Part shown: positions 10,255 through 22,515 of the stretch, piece by piece
Numbering within the stretch: position 1 is the stretch's first letter
Layout: each line of letters opens with the position of its first letter
Source: Cryptomeria japonica
Lineage: Eukaryota > Streptophyta > Pinopsida > Cupressales > Cupressaceae
Assembly (NCBI RefSeq): GCF_030272615.1
Contig: NC_081414.1
Span: 782,166,119 to 782,230,118 of the forward strand
Direction: 5' to 3'
Length of the DNA stretch: 64,000 nucleotides
Made by a program: the position numbers and the translations under genes
The notes under the pieces: generated by a model
Told to the model about the DNA's origin: nothing
Databases searched by the model: none
What the model saw: only the letters and a program-made list of their open reading frames with translations

Positions 10255-13200
10255 TGTCACAACCCTCCTTTATCACCTTTTTTTGATTTAAATTACAAAA
10301 CTCTACTATATTCCTTGGATAAATTATTGAATGAATATTGTAAGGGAATAAAAATAATAAACCTCACACACATGGAAAATGCATATATATTTTAATTTGT
10401 TATTTAATTTCCCTCACCTAAATTAAGGCACATGTTGTAGGAGGAATAAGAAGCTTCTAGAGGCTTCTCCACCTCCTTGCATGTAACTCCTCCCACTAAG
10501 CCTAATTAATTTGCATGGAGGCCAAATTGGGAGAGAATCTCTTTTTTCAATTAAAAAAAATGGTAGTGGGAATTTGTAATTTCTTTTATAAAATAGGAAC
10601 AAGTTTCAAAAGAAAAGCTAGCTATTCCATAAGAAATTTCTGCAAGTTGAATTCTCCTTTGTAGTCCACTTTCATTGGCAGCTAAGATTTTTGTTGGGAA
10701 GATTTCTCTTCAATTTGGACATCAAGGAAGACTCTACACCATCTTCAAGCATCCAGGTTCCTTCAACTTAGTTTATGCATCTCATTTTATGGTAGATTAG
10801 ATTTGTTTAGATTGATTGTGAGTATGAAATTCATTTGTGTTTTGTTAAAGAATTAGTTTTAGATTTTTGTAGAAAATGAGAGTCATGGTTTAAATAAGAT
10901 CCATTGTTAAAATTCTTGATATGAAATTAGTTTTTGTAAAGAATGAGATTTATGGCTTAAATGAGATTCATTGTTTGAAATTTTGATAAGAAATTAGTTT
11001 TTAGATTTTGTAGAGAATGAGATTTATTGTTAATAAGATTCATTGTTTAAATTTTTGATAAGAAATTAGTTTCAGATTTTGTAGAGAATGAAAGTCATTG
11101 TCTAAATTCTTAGTTTCTGATTTTGTTTTAATTCTGATAAGAAATTAGTTTCAGAGTAAATGGAAATTAGATTCATTATCTTCAGTTTATTTTGATAAAA
11201 ATTAGATCTCCCTGTGTGTATAAATAAATCTCCTCTCTCTATGAATGATTTTTCCTGTGTAAAGAAATGAATATCTCTCTCTGTGAATGAATTTTCCCTG
11301 TGTAAAGAAATGAATATCTCTCTCTCTATGAATGAATTTTCCTGTGTAAAGAAATGAATATCTCTCTCTGTGAATGAGTTTTCCCTATGTAAAGAAATGA
11401 ATATCTCTCTCTGTGAATGAATTTTCCTTGTGTAAAGAAATGAATATCTCTCTCTGTGAATGAATTTTTCCTGTGTAAAGAAACGAATTCCTTTCTCTGT
11501 GAATGAGTTTTCCCTATGTAGGAAATAAAAGAAATGAAGAAAAGAAATAAACTCTCTTTATCTATGAATGTATTTCCCTGTAGAAAACAAAGAAATGGGA
11601 AAAAAAAATCCCTCTGGTTATTGCTTCATTTTGTCCCTGAGACAAACCTGCAACATTATTAATTACCTATTAATCTTCAAATATTTTTATAAGTTATAAT
11701 ACTCCTGTATAAAAATGATAATGATAATACTGTAACAAATATATATCTATACATATATATATATAAATATATATAAATATAAATAAGTAACCAAAAAAAA
11801 AAGCGAGAAAGCATTTCGAACTTCAAATCTTCCCCCGAGCCCGTAACGCATGGCGTTTTTGCTGATTGGACGTCAGCAACAATGCATGGCATGGACGGTT
11901 ACGTAATAACCGTCGCAGAGTACGGGGCCGCGGGTTCCCTCACCTCTGCGGTCCTGCGCATGCAGGGCCGCAGGGGTGATGGGACCCGTGGTCCCCACCC
12001 CGCAACCCTCTTTATTATTATAAAACGATGCAAGCCCTTTTTGCCATTAAGTTTAAAATTTGTTTTTTTTTTATTTAAGTATTTCGAAATTTGAAATTGT
12101 AATTTCGTTTTTTTTTTTAAAAAACAATAATCTAAGTTAATTTCTATTTAGTCATTTTTTTAAGTTGATAATAATGACATTAGGAAATGATGATTTTCTT
12201 CCTTAGTATAAATTCAAGGATATTGACTTTCAATTAAAAATGGGATTAATGTGTAGCAAGATTGTAATTAAACTACCCTTAATAAACTTTAAAATCGTAG
12301 ACTATATTCTTCAAAAATTAAGAATCGTTGGGACACTTGATTGAGATTACTTACCTTATTACAAGTACTTAGATTTAATCGTTATTTTGGATTCGTTAAG
12401 TCATCTTTCATCATAGATTAATTGCTTTCGTTAATGGTTCATAGCATGCGAATTATTTATAGGATAATTATATCTTCCATGCAATTACTATTATGCAAGT
12501 TTCATTTGTTATGCAAATTACACTTCAAGTAGTTACTTCAATTAATTACGCTTTCATTTTGTTATTCGTAGTTAGAAAACTAAATAAAGGAAGTTGGAAA
12601 ACCAAAACTAGTAGCGTTTGATATATATGGTGCCTCTGGGTCACGATTACAGGTAATGTCGTCGTGTTGAACTACTGCACTTAACGCCTAATAAAGCTGC
12701 ATTAACGACGTTTTTGGCATCGTCCCTATAAATCGTCGGGGAGTAATAAGGGACATTTGGAAGTTAAAATCCAAGGGATGGGTAATCCCTCTTGGATCGA
12801 TAATTTAATAAGATAACTTTTAATGAATTTCACATCCGTTGAGATAAATCATAGTAAACCCCTCTTAGGGATGGTCAAGTTAAAAGCTCTCGTGGAATTT
12901 ACTTTCTTATTTATTTATTTAGAAGGGATATTGGTGATTCGCAATGGGGTGATGCTCATGATAAGTATTAGGTTCTAGTTATTTTGTTTAGGCCACAAGC
13001 AATAGGCCATCTTGAGCCTTCCCTTAAGTGCTACCTTCGTGGGTAGCAACCGCAGAGAAACTGTCTGGGACACTGACCCTAGAAAGGGTTGCGTACCCAC
13101 AAATCAGTTTACATCAAACCATAGATTAGAAAATAGAACTACATACTTTACGCCTTGATCCCGTGCCGAAGCGGGTATGTAGGCAGTCTTGGGATGGAGT

Positions 13201-13741
13201 TGTCCCTCATACTCAGGCGTTCGTGGGTGGGGTCTAGGCTTGGTTGAGTAAGAATCCTAATTGAAGGATAAGAGAATCAAACTTAATTCAATGCATACTC
13301 GGAAGGAATCCCGTATGGATTCGCTTGACTTCCCGAGGCTTTAAGCCAAATTTCGAGGCGGAATTCAAGCTTGTATTATTTTCTTATTACTCCTAAGCAC
13401 GGCGACCTCGGTGCATTCTTGTTAGAAGAATGTAGTACTTAGTGAGTGGCTCAGGACCCGAATGGTCCCGATGAGTCTAAGTCTCTGGCCAGAGAATCTC
13501 CTATCCCGTTTGGATGGATGCCTACCCCGTATGGGTAGATGCCTATCCCGTATTGGATAGATGGAATTTACGTCCCGTATGGACAATTGCCTAACCCGTA
13601 TGGTTAGAAGCTCATCCCGAATGGATGAATGCCCAATCCTCTTTGGATGGATGCCCAGAGTATGCAATTGAATAAAACATAATAAAGGAAAAAAAAAAAT
13701 ATACTCAATTTTTGTTGGATCAATTTTGGTGGGTTATTACA
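10255..13741 (+). repeat. LTR 2 of compound element, shared middle LTR (3487 bp)
   Basis: Starts directly after the copy 1 polypurine tract and ends 2 bp before the copy 2 primer site. It therefore serves as the 3' LTR of one unit and the 5' LTR of the next. It has the same internal landmarks as LTR 1 (43-bp array, GC-rich block, hairpin array at 13454-13648 plus 13306-13322) but a short (TA)n tract. No target duplication flanks it. Confidence 0.95.
13454..13648 (+). other. Hairpin array in LTR 2
   Basis: The same eight stem-loops as in LTR 1, with identical stems. The fourth loop reads CGTATT here and CATATT in LTR 1. The outlying hairpin GAATCC/GGATTC is at 13306-13322. Confidence 0.7.
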
Positions 13742-13743
13742 TA

Positions 13744-13755
13744 TGGTATCAGAGC
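13744..13755 (+). promoter_or_regulatory. Primer-binding site (initiator-Met tRNA), copy 2
   Basis: TGGTATCAGAGC starts 2 bp after LTR 2, as in copy 1. The spacer is TA here and TG in copy 1. Confidence 0.93.
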
Positions 13756-13897
13756 AAAGGTTCAAATCTAGGCCTTGTGCTCACTTCAATTTATTCAACT
13801 AAGGGAATGTTTTACAATAATAGAAATTAAATTTTATTCTACAAAAAAAAAAAAGAGAAAACTAACTACCTAATTTAACTTTCAGGTAAAACCTAGA

Positions 13898-16800
13898 ATG
13901 GCAAGAGGAAGAGGAAGAGGAAGAGGAAGAGGAAGAGGAAGGGGTAATGGAAGACGTACTAGGAGTCAAAGGGAGGAAAACCATGAGGAAAACCATGAGG
14001 AAAACCATGAGGAAAACAATGAAGGGAACCATGAGGAAGATCGTGAAGAGGTTCGACACAACCTAGGGAATAATGGAGATGGGGTTCAAGCTATAATCGA
14101 CCTTCTAACCGAACAAAGAGATAAAATCAACTTCCTGGAACAATCACTGCAGGACCTTAGGGAAAGGCAGAATGACTATGAGAATAGAAGTGGTACCGAG
14201 AATGGAAACCCTGGTAGCAATCAAGGAAATGTGATGGGTAATGGGAAGGAAAATAACATATTGGAACTCTCCAAGGATTTGAAGAAAATCACCCCTCCTA
14301 AGTTCGATGGGAGGCAGATTGGTGAAGGGGCTGAGAATTGGCTAAATGAAATGGAAAAATATTTTGAGCTAAGAGATTTTAGCGAAACAACTAAGGCTTT
14401 ATGGGGCTCCTATCAACTCACAGGGGAGGCGGCTAGTTGGTGGACCAACGCCAAGGAACAAAATGGGTATAATAGGGATACAATCACATGGGATCAATTT
14501 TTTCACCATTTTTGAGATAGATGGCTCCCTCAATTGTTCTTTGATGAGAAAGTGACAGAATTCCATAATCTACGTCAAGGGTCCCTATCCGTTCAACAAT
14601 ATTGGGATAAGTTCGCCAAGTTGCTTAAGTATGTGCCTATGTACCAAAGGGATGAAGAAGGCCAAGCAAGGAAATTCATTTTGGGGCTGAATACCAACAT
14701 AGGGGCAGAGGTTGATATGCATGGACCCAGAAATATGAATGAAGTACTTGAAAAGTCCCTAAGGCAAGAGAGGAAGATTCAAACACTAGCAAGACGGAAC
14801 TATAATGGGAACCACTCATTTAAAAGGAAGCAAGAATTCAATGGAAACACTAATTTCAACAAGGGTCAAAGGAATAACTCTTCCGAAAGGAGACCACCGC
14901 CTAATCAATATTAGAGGAATGGAAATGATAATAACAGGGGCAATAATAACAGGGGCAATGATAACAGGGGCAATAATAACAGGGGCAACTATAATAGGAA
15001 TGACCAGCAGAACAGGATAACTTATCCACCTAGGGGAAATGAAACAAGGAATGATCCCCCTAGAAATCAAGGTAGGAGAGGTCCTCCAGGCAAATGCTTT
15101 ATGTGCAGGGAAAACCATTTTGCTAGAGATTGCCCCAAGATGCAAGGACAAATTAGAGCCAATCAACCCCAACAAGGGCCCCAACAGAGGATTCATGCAG
15201 CAGTTAGGAACCAAAGAAGAAGATATCAGAATGTTCGCGTGGAAACTATAGGTACACTATTTGAACAACCAATATCAATTCTAATCGACACTGGATCATC
15301 TAAATGTTTCATCTCACCTGAATTAGTGATCAAATATGCATTAAAAGTTAATCAAATGGAGTCATCATGGACGGTTCAATATGGGGACAAGGCAACTAGG
15401 GAAGTAACTAAGTGTTTACCGAGGGCAAGGGTACAATTCCCTGAGTTCGAAACAAGGGTAGATCTCTATGTGGCACCCTTAGGATTATATGATGTAATTA
15501 TGGGAATGAGTTGGTTAGCAGACCATCAAGCTAATGTAGATTGTTATAGAAAAATTGTTGAATGTCTGGATGACGGGGGGAAAAGGGTCAAAATCCAAGG
15601 AAAATTTAAACCCATTAATATAGAAACTATCTCAGCAATGCAATTAAAGAAGGAAAGGAGAAGAGGAGGACAAATCTTTATGGTCGAAATTGATGAAGGA
15701 AAGGAGGAAAATACACCAACATTTGAAAATACCCCTTTCTTAAAGGATTTTAAGGATGTTTTTCCAGAAGAACTACCTGGTTTACCCCCTAAGAGAAAGT
15801 TTGACTTTTCTATCGAAGTACTCCCAGGAGCTGAACCAGTATCAAAGGCACCTTACCGAATGAACACGACAGAATTACAAGAGCTCAAAATGCAATTAGA
15901 GGAACTCTTAGCTAAGGGATTAATAAGGCCAAGTGTATCACCATGGGGAGCGCCAGTTTTATTTGTTAAGAAGAAGGATGGAACCTTAAGGCTATGCATC
16001 GACTATAGGATGTTGAACAAAGTTACCATAAAGAATAGGTATCCCTTACCTCGCATAGAGGACCTTTTTGACCAAATGAAAGGAGTGGCAGTTTTCTCGA
16101 AGATAGATCTTCGGTCGGGGTACCATCAACTCAGAATTAAGGAAGAAGACATTCCAAAGACAGCTTTCAGGATGAGATATGGACATTATGAATTCACAGT
16201 AGTTCCTTTTGGAGTAACTAATGCCCTAGCTGCATTCATGAACCTAATGAATAGTGTATTCCATGACTACTTGGATAAGTTTGTTTTGGTATTTTTGATG
16301 ACATATTGATTTACTCTAGAGATGAAGAGGAACACTTAGCGCACCTACAAACTATTTTGCAAAGATTAAGATAACATAAGTTATATGGAAAATTGTCCAA
16401 ATGTGCCTTCTTTGAAGAAAAGATTCACTACCTTGGGCATATAATATCAAAGGAAGGAATAGCAGTCGACCCAGATAAAATAAAGGCGATAGTAGAATGG
16501 CCAATCCCTAAGAATGTTTCAGAGGTAAGAAGCTTTATGGGGCTAGCAGGTTACTATAGGAGGTTCATGGAAGGATTCTCTAAGATAGCAAATCCCATCA
16601 CCTCGTTGCAAAGGAAGGGCAAAAGGTTTGTATGGACTGAGCAAAGTGATAAGGCATTTCAAATCTTGAAGGGAAAACTAACTTCAGCACCCATTCTAAA
16701 GGTACCATACCCAAATGGACACTTCACAGTTGTAACAGACGCTTCTATAGAAGGGTTAGGAGGAGTACTTGTCCAAGATGAAGGGGTAGTGGCTTATGAA

Positions 16801-18543
16801 TCTAGGAAGCTAAAGACTCATGAAGTCAATTATGCACCCCACGACTTAGAGTTGGCAGCAATTGTGCATGCCCTGCAAAAGTGGAGACACTTCTTACTAG
16901 GGAAGCCCTTTGACCTTAAGTCGGACAACCAAGGACTAAAATACATCTTTACCCAACCTCACTTAAATGCCAGACAAAGAAGGTGGTTAGAATTTCTAAG
17001 TGAATATGACTTTGAGATTGAATATATTAAGGGAAAAGAAAATAGGGTGGCAGATGCCTTAAGTAGGAGGAGACACTTGATGACTATAGAAACCTTCAAA
17101 ACCTCTTTCAAAAGGCAAGTAATGGATGAACAAGGACATGACCCATGGTATGAGCAAGTCAAATTAACTATAAGACACAACCCGACCGACCCTAAGGTCG
17201 AAGGGTATACATTTGATGAAGATGGGCTACTCAGATTTAATAATAGAATCTATATTCCTAATTCAAGGAATTTAAGGGAAGTAGTCTTATCGGAGGCTCA
17301 TGATGCCCCTTATTCAGGCCACCCAGGAGTTAACAAACTTTATGCAGATCTAAAGAAGCTATACTTTTGGAAAGGATTGAAAAGTGATATTGTCAAGTAC
17401 GTAGCTAAATGTTTGGAGTGTCAAAGAGTAAAGGCAGAACATAGGCACCCCGCTGGATTGTTACAATTGCACGATGTACCTCAACATAAGTGGCAAGTTA
17501 TTAGTATGGATTTTGTACAAGGGTTACCCATGTCACCTTCTAGGCATGATGCAATAATGGTGGTAATTGACAAACTCACTAAGGTGGCACACTTTATACC
17601 AGGGAATCTGACGAATGATGCACCCACCTTGGCTAGACGCTTTGTTAAGGAGATAGTTAGGTTGCATGGAATACCAGAGAAAATCATATCAGACAGAGAT
17701 GCAAGATTCACTTCCAGGTTTTGGACCACTCTTCAATCAGCTCTAGGAACTCAACTAAATTTTAGCACCGCATACCATCCGGAAACCGACGGTCAGACAG
17801 AAAGGACAAATCAGATTATGGAAGACCTGCTTCGTATGTACTGCATGAACCAACAGAGGAAATGGGAAGAGTACCTACCTTTGGTAGAGTTTGCCTACAA
17901 TAATACATACCAAACATCTTTGGGAATGGCACCCTTTGAAGCTTTGTATGGAAGACCATGTCCAACACCTTTGAGTTGGGATAGTCTTGAAGATAGAGTG
18001 ATTATTGGGCCAGATATGTTGAAAGAAATGGAAAGGAAAACTAAGGAAATTAGGCAAAGGTTGAAGGAAGCCTCGGATAGGCAGAAAAGTTATGCAGATA
18101 AAAACAGAACACCAAGGGAGTTTGAAGTAGGAGAGAAAGTCTTCCTAAGGGTTAGGCCACACAAGAGTTCCATAAGATTTGGGAAAAAGACTAAGCTTGC
18201 ACCTCGTTATGTCGGACCTTTTGAAATATTGGGAAGAATTAACCCAGTTGCTTATCGGTTGGCCTTACCTCCCCAATTGAGCCGAATCCATGATGTCTTC
18301 CATGTATCTCTTCTTAAGAAGTATGTACCTGATGAGAAACACATTTTGAATTGGGATGCCTTGCAGGTCCAAGAAATGGGGGGAATAATGATAGAGCCAT
18401 TCAGAATCTTGGAGAGGCGCCAGTGCCAGTTGCGCAACAGAGAGGTTGATCAGTGCAAGGTGCAATGGGACCAGTATGACGAGAAGAATGCCACGTGGGA
18501 GGATACTAAGGAGATGCAGCAGCTATTTCCTTTTTTGTTTTGA
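13898..18543 (+). pseudogene. Chromovirus gag-pol polyprotein, copy 2 (broken)
   Basis: Same order as copy 1: Gag, CCHC knuckle (15095-15133), protease LIDTGSS (15287), RT, RNase H, integrase and chromodomain. Breaks: TGA at 14513 in Gag (CGA in copy 1), the shared TAG at 14912-14914, loss of one T in the run at 16292-16296 directly before the catalytic Asp-Asp codons of RT, and TAA at 16372 (GAA in copy 1). From 16393 to 18543 the frame is open through RNase H, all of integrase and the chromodomain. The N-terminal Gly-Arg run is two dipeptides longer than in copy 1, which fits slippage in the short repeat. Confidence 0.93.
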
Positions 18544-18603
18544 ACATGAACTATAAACTCTTTTGAATGCATTTAATAAGTGCATCGGGACGATGCACAG
18601 ATT

Positions 18604-18616
18604 AAGGGGGGGAGGA
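18604..18616 (+). promoter_or_regulatory. Polypurine tract, copy 2
   Basis: The same 13-purine tract as in copy 1, ending at the TG of LTR 3. Confidence 0.9.
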
Positions 18617-20110
18617 TGTCACAACCCTCCTTTATCACCTTTTTTTGATTTAAATTACAAAACTCTACTATATTCCTTGGATAAATTATTGAATGAATAT
18701 TGTAAGGGAATAAAAATAATAAACCTCACACACATGGAAAATGCATATATATTTTAATTTTTTATTTAATTTCCCTCTCCTAAATTAAGGCACATGTTGT
18801 AGGAGGAATAAGAAGCTTCTAGAGGCTTGTCCACCTCCTTGCATGTAACTCCTCCCACTAAGCCTAATTAATTTGCATGGAGGCCAAATTGGGAGAGAAT
18901 CTCTTTTTTCAATTTAAAAAAATGGTAGTGGGAATTTGTAATTTCTTTTATAAAATAGGAACAAGTTTCAAAAGAAAAGCTAGCTATTCCATAAGAAATT
19001 TCTGCAAGTTGAATTCTCCTTTGTAGTCCACTTTCATTGGCAGATAAGATTTTTGTTGGGAAGATTTCTCTTCAATTTGGACATCAAGGAAGACTCTACA
19101 CCATCTTCAAGCATCCAGGTTCCTTCAACTTAGTTTATGCATCTCATTTTATGGTAGATTAGATTTGTTTAGATTGATTGTGAGTATGAAATTCATTTGT
19201 GTTTTGTTAAAGAATTAGTTTTAGATTTTTGTAGAAAATGAGAGTCATGGTTTAAATAAGATCCATTGTTAAAATTCTTGATATGAAATTAGTTTTTGTA
19301 AAGAATGAGATTTATGGCTTAAATGAGATTCATTGTTTGAAATTTTGATAAGGAATTAGTTTTTAGATTTTGTAGAGAATGAGATTTATTGTTAATAAGA
19401 TTCATTGTTTAAATTTTTGATAAGAAATTAGTTTCAGATTTTGTAGAGAATGAAATTCATTGTTTAAATTCTTAGTTTCTGATTTTGTTTTAATTCTGAT
19501 AAGAAATTAGTTTCAGAGTAAATGGAAATTAGATTCATTATCTTCAGTTTATTTTGATAAAAATTAGATCTCCCTGTGTGTATAAATAAATCTCCTCTCT
19601 CTGTGAATGATTTTTCCTGTGTAAAGAAATGAATATCTCTCTCTGTGAATGAATTTTCCCTGTGTAAAGAAATGAATATCTCTCTCTCTGTGAATGAATT
19701 TTCCTGTGTAAAGAAATGAATATCTCTCTCTGTGAATGAATTTTCCCTGTGTAAAGAAATGAATATCTCTCTCTGTGAATGAATTTTCCCTGTGTAAAGA
19801 AATGAATATCTCTCTCTGTGAATGAATTTTTCCTGTGTAAAGAAACGAATTCCTTTCTCTGTGAATGAGTTTTCCCTGTGTAGGAAACAAAAGAAATGAA
19901 GAAAAGAAATAAACTCTCTTTATCTATGAATGTATTTCCCTGTAGAAAACAAAGAAATGGGAAAAAAAAATCCCTCTGGTTATTGCTTCATTTTGTCCCT
20001 GAGACAAACCTGCAACATTATTAATTACCTATTAATCTTCAAATATTTTTATAAGTTATAATACTCCTGTATAAAAATGATAATGATAATACTGTAACAA
20101 ATATATATCT

Positions 20111-20149
<39 letters not shown>

Positions 20150-22113
20150 TAAATAAGTAACCAAAAAAAAAAGCGAGAAAGCATTTTGAACTTCAAATCT
20201 TCCCCCGAGCCCGTAACGCATGGCGTTTTCGCTGATTGAACGTCAGCAACAATGCATGGCATGGACGGTTACGTAGTAACCGTCGCAGAGTACGGGGCCG
20301 CGGGTTCCCTCACCTCTGCGGTCCTGCGCATGCAGGGCCGCAGGGGTGATGGGACCCGTGGTCCCCACCCCGCAACCCTCTTTATTATTATAAAATGATG
20401 CAAGCCCTTTTTGCCATTAAGTTTAAAATTTGTTTTTTTTTTTATTTAAGTATTTCAAAATTTGAAATTGTACTTTGGTTTTTTTTAAAAAAAAACAATA
20501 ATCTAAGTTAATTTCTATTTAGTCATTTTTTTAAGTTGATAATAATGACATTAGGAAATGATGATTTTCTTCCTTAGTATAAATTCAAGGATATTGACTT
20601 TCAATTAAAAATGGGATTAATGTGTAGCAAGATTGTAATTAAACTACCCTTAATAAACTTTAAAATCGTAGACTATATTCTTCAAAAATTAAGAATCGTT
20701 GGGACACTTGATTGAGATTACTTACCTTATTACAAGTACTTAGATTTAATCGTTATTTTGGATTCGTTAAGTCATCTTTCATCATAGATTAATTGCTTTC
20801 GTTAATAGTTCATAGCATGCGAATTATTTATAGGATAATTATATCTTCCATGCAATTACTATTATGCAAGTTTCATTTGTTATGCAAATTACACTTCAAG
20901 TAGTTACTTCAATTAATTACGCTTTCATTTTGTTATTCGTAGTTAGAAAACTAAATAAAGGATGTTGGAAAACCAAAACTAGCAGCATTCGGTATATATG
21001 GTGCCTCTGGGTCACGCTTACGGGTAATGCCGTCGTGTTGAACTACTGCACTTAACGCCTAATAAAGCTGCATTAACGACGTCTGTGGCATCGTCCCTAT
21101 AAATCGTCGGGGAGTAATAAGGGACATTTGGAAGTTAAAATCCAAGGGACGGGTAATCCCTCTTGGATCGATAATTTAATAAGATAACTTTTAATGAATT
21201 TCACATCCGTTGAGATAAACCATAGTAAACCCCTCTTAGGGATGGTCAAGTTAAAAGCTCTCGTGGAATTTACTTTCTTATTTATTTATTTCGAAGGGAT
21301 ATTGGTGATTCGCAATGGGGTGACACTCATGATAAGTATTAGGTTCTAGTTATTTTGTTTAGGCCACAAGCAATAGGCCATCTTGAGCCTTCGCTTAAGT
21401 GCTACCTTCGTGGGTAGCAACCGCAGAGAAACTTTCTGGGACACTGACCCTAGAAAGGGTTGCATACCCACAAATCAGTTTACATCAAACCATAGATTAG
21501 AAAATAGAACTACATACTTTACACCTTGATCCCATGCCGAAGCGGGTATGTAGGCAGTCTTGGGACGGAGTTGTCCCTCATACTCAGGCGTTCGTGGGTG
21601 GGGTCTAGGCTTGGTTGAGTAAGAATCCTAATTGAAGGATAAGAGAATCAAACTTAATTCAATGCATACTTGGAAGGAATCCCGTATGGATTCGCTTGAC
21701 TTCCCGAGGCTTTAAGCCAAATTCCGAGGTGGAATTCAAGCTTGTATTATTTTCTTATTACTCCTAAGGATGGTGACCTCGGTGCATTCTTGTTAGAAGA
21801 ATGTAGTACTTAGTGAGTGGCTCAGGACCCGAATGGTCCCAATGAGTCTAAGTCTCTGGCCGGAGCATCTCCTATCCCGTTTGGATGGATGCCTACCCCG
21901 TATGGGTAGATGCCTATCCCGTATTGGATAGATGGAATTTACGTCCCGTATGGACAATTGCCTAACCCATATGGTTAGAAGCTCATCCCGAATGGATGAA
22001 TGCCCAATCCTCTTTGGATGGATGCCCAGAGTATGCAATTGAATAAAACATAATAAAGGAAAAAAAAAAAATATACTCAATTTTTGTTGGATCAATTTTG
22101 GTGGGTTATTACA
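18617..22113 (+). repeat. LTR 3 of compound element (3497 bp)
   Basis: A full-length LTR ending in TTACA at 22113, followed by target duplication TTTGA. It holds the 43-bp array (about 19563-19890), a short (TA)n tract, the GC-rich block and the hairpin array (21825-22019, outlier 21677-21693). A loop change, CATAT for CGTAT, is seen in the TAACC/GGTTA hairpin. Confidence 0.95.
21825..22019 (+). other. Hairpin array in LTR 3
   Basis: The same eight stem-loops as in LTRs 1 and 2. The substitutions I could see between LTRs inside the hairpins fall in loops, while the stems are unchanged. Confidence 0.7.
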
Positions 22114-22118
22114 TTTGA
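22114..22118. repeat. Right target-site duplication TTTGA
   Basis: Matches 1679-1683 and lies directly after the third LTR. Confidence 0.85.
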
Positions 22119-22515
22119 AGAGGTAAGTGTCACTGGTTCGAATAGGTAAATTACCTCTTCGAAGAGGTAAGTGTCACCGGTTTGGAGAGGTAAATTACCT
22201 ATTCGAAGAGGTAAGTGTCACTAGTTTGAAGAGGTAAATTACATGTTCAAAGAGGTAAGTGTCACTGGTTCAAAGAGGTAAATTACCTGTTTGAAGAGGT
22301 AAGTGTTACCAGTTCGAAGAGGTAAATTACCCATTTGAAGAGGTAAGTGTCACCGGTTCAAAGACCTAAATTACTTGTTCAAAGAGGTAAGTGTTACCTG
22401 TTCGAAGTGGTAAGTGTTACTGGTTTGAAGTGGTAAGTGTTACCGGTTCGAAGTGGTAGTATTACCGGTCGGTAGTGGAAGTGTTACTAGTGGTAGCAGC
22501 ACTACCGGTAAGTGG
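22114..22515 (+). repeat. Minisatellite, about 43-bp unit, right half
   Basis: Continuation of the array at 1294-1683, with the same two alternating sub-repeats. It becomes more degenerate after about 22380, where gaagtggtaagtgttacc units replace the regular ones. Confidence 0.8.

Larger units (their letters stand above)
1684..22113 (+). mobile_element. Compound Ty3/gypsy chromovirus: LTR-internal-LTR-internal-LTR
   Basis: A 20430-bp insertion built of three LTRs (1684-5385, 10255-13741, 18617-22113) and two internal regions (5386-10254, 13742-18616), all in the same orientation. Each LTR starts TGTCACAACCCTCC and ends GGTGGGTTATTACA, an imperfect 14-bp terminal inverted repeat. Both internal regions have an initiator-Met primer site at the left and a polypurine tract at the right. 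TTTGA flanks only the outer ends. The polyproteins end in a chromodomain-like module, which places the element among the chromoviruses. Long LTRs and the single frame suggest a Tekay/Del-type clade, but that assignment is an inference. Unequal recombination between LTRs of one insertion is the usual explanation for this layout. Confidence 0.93.
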
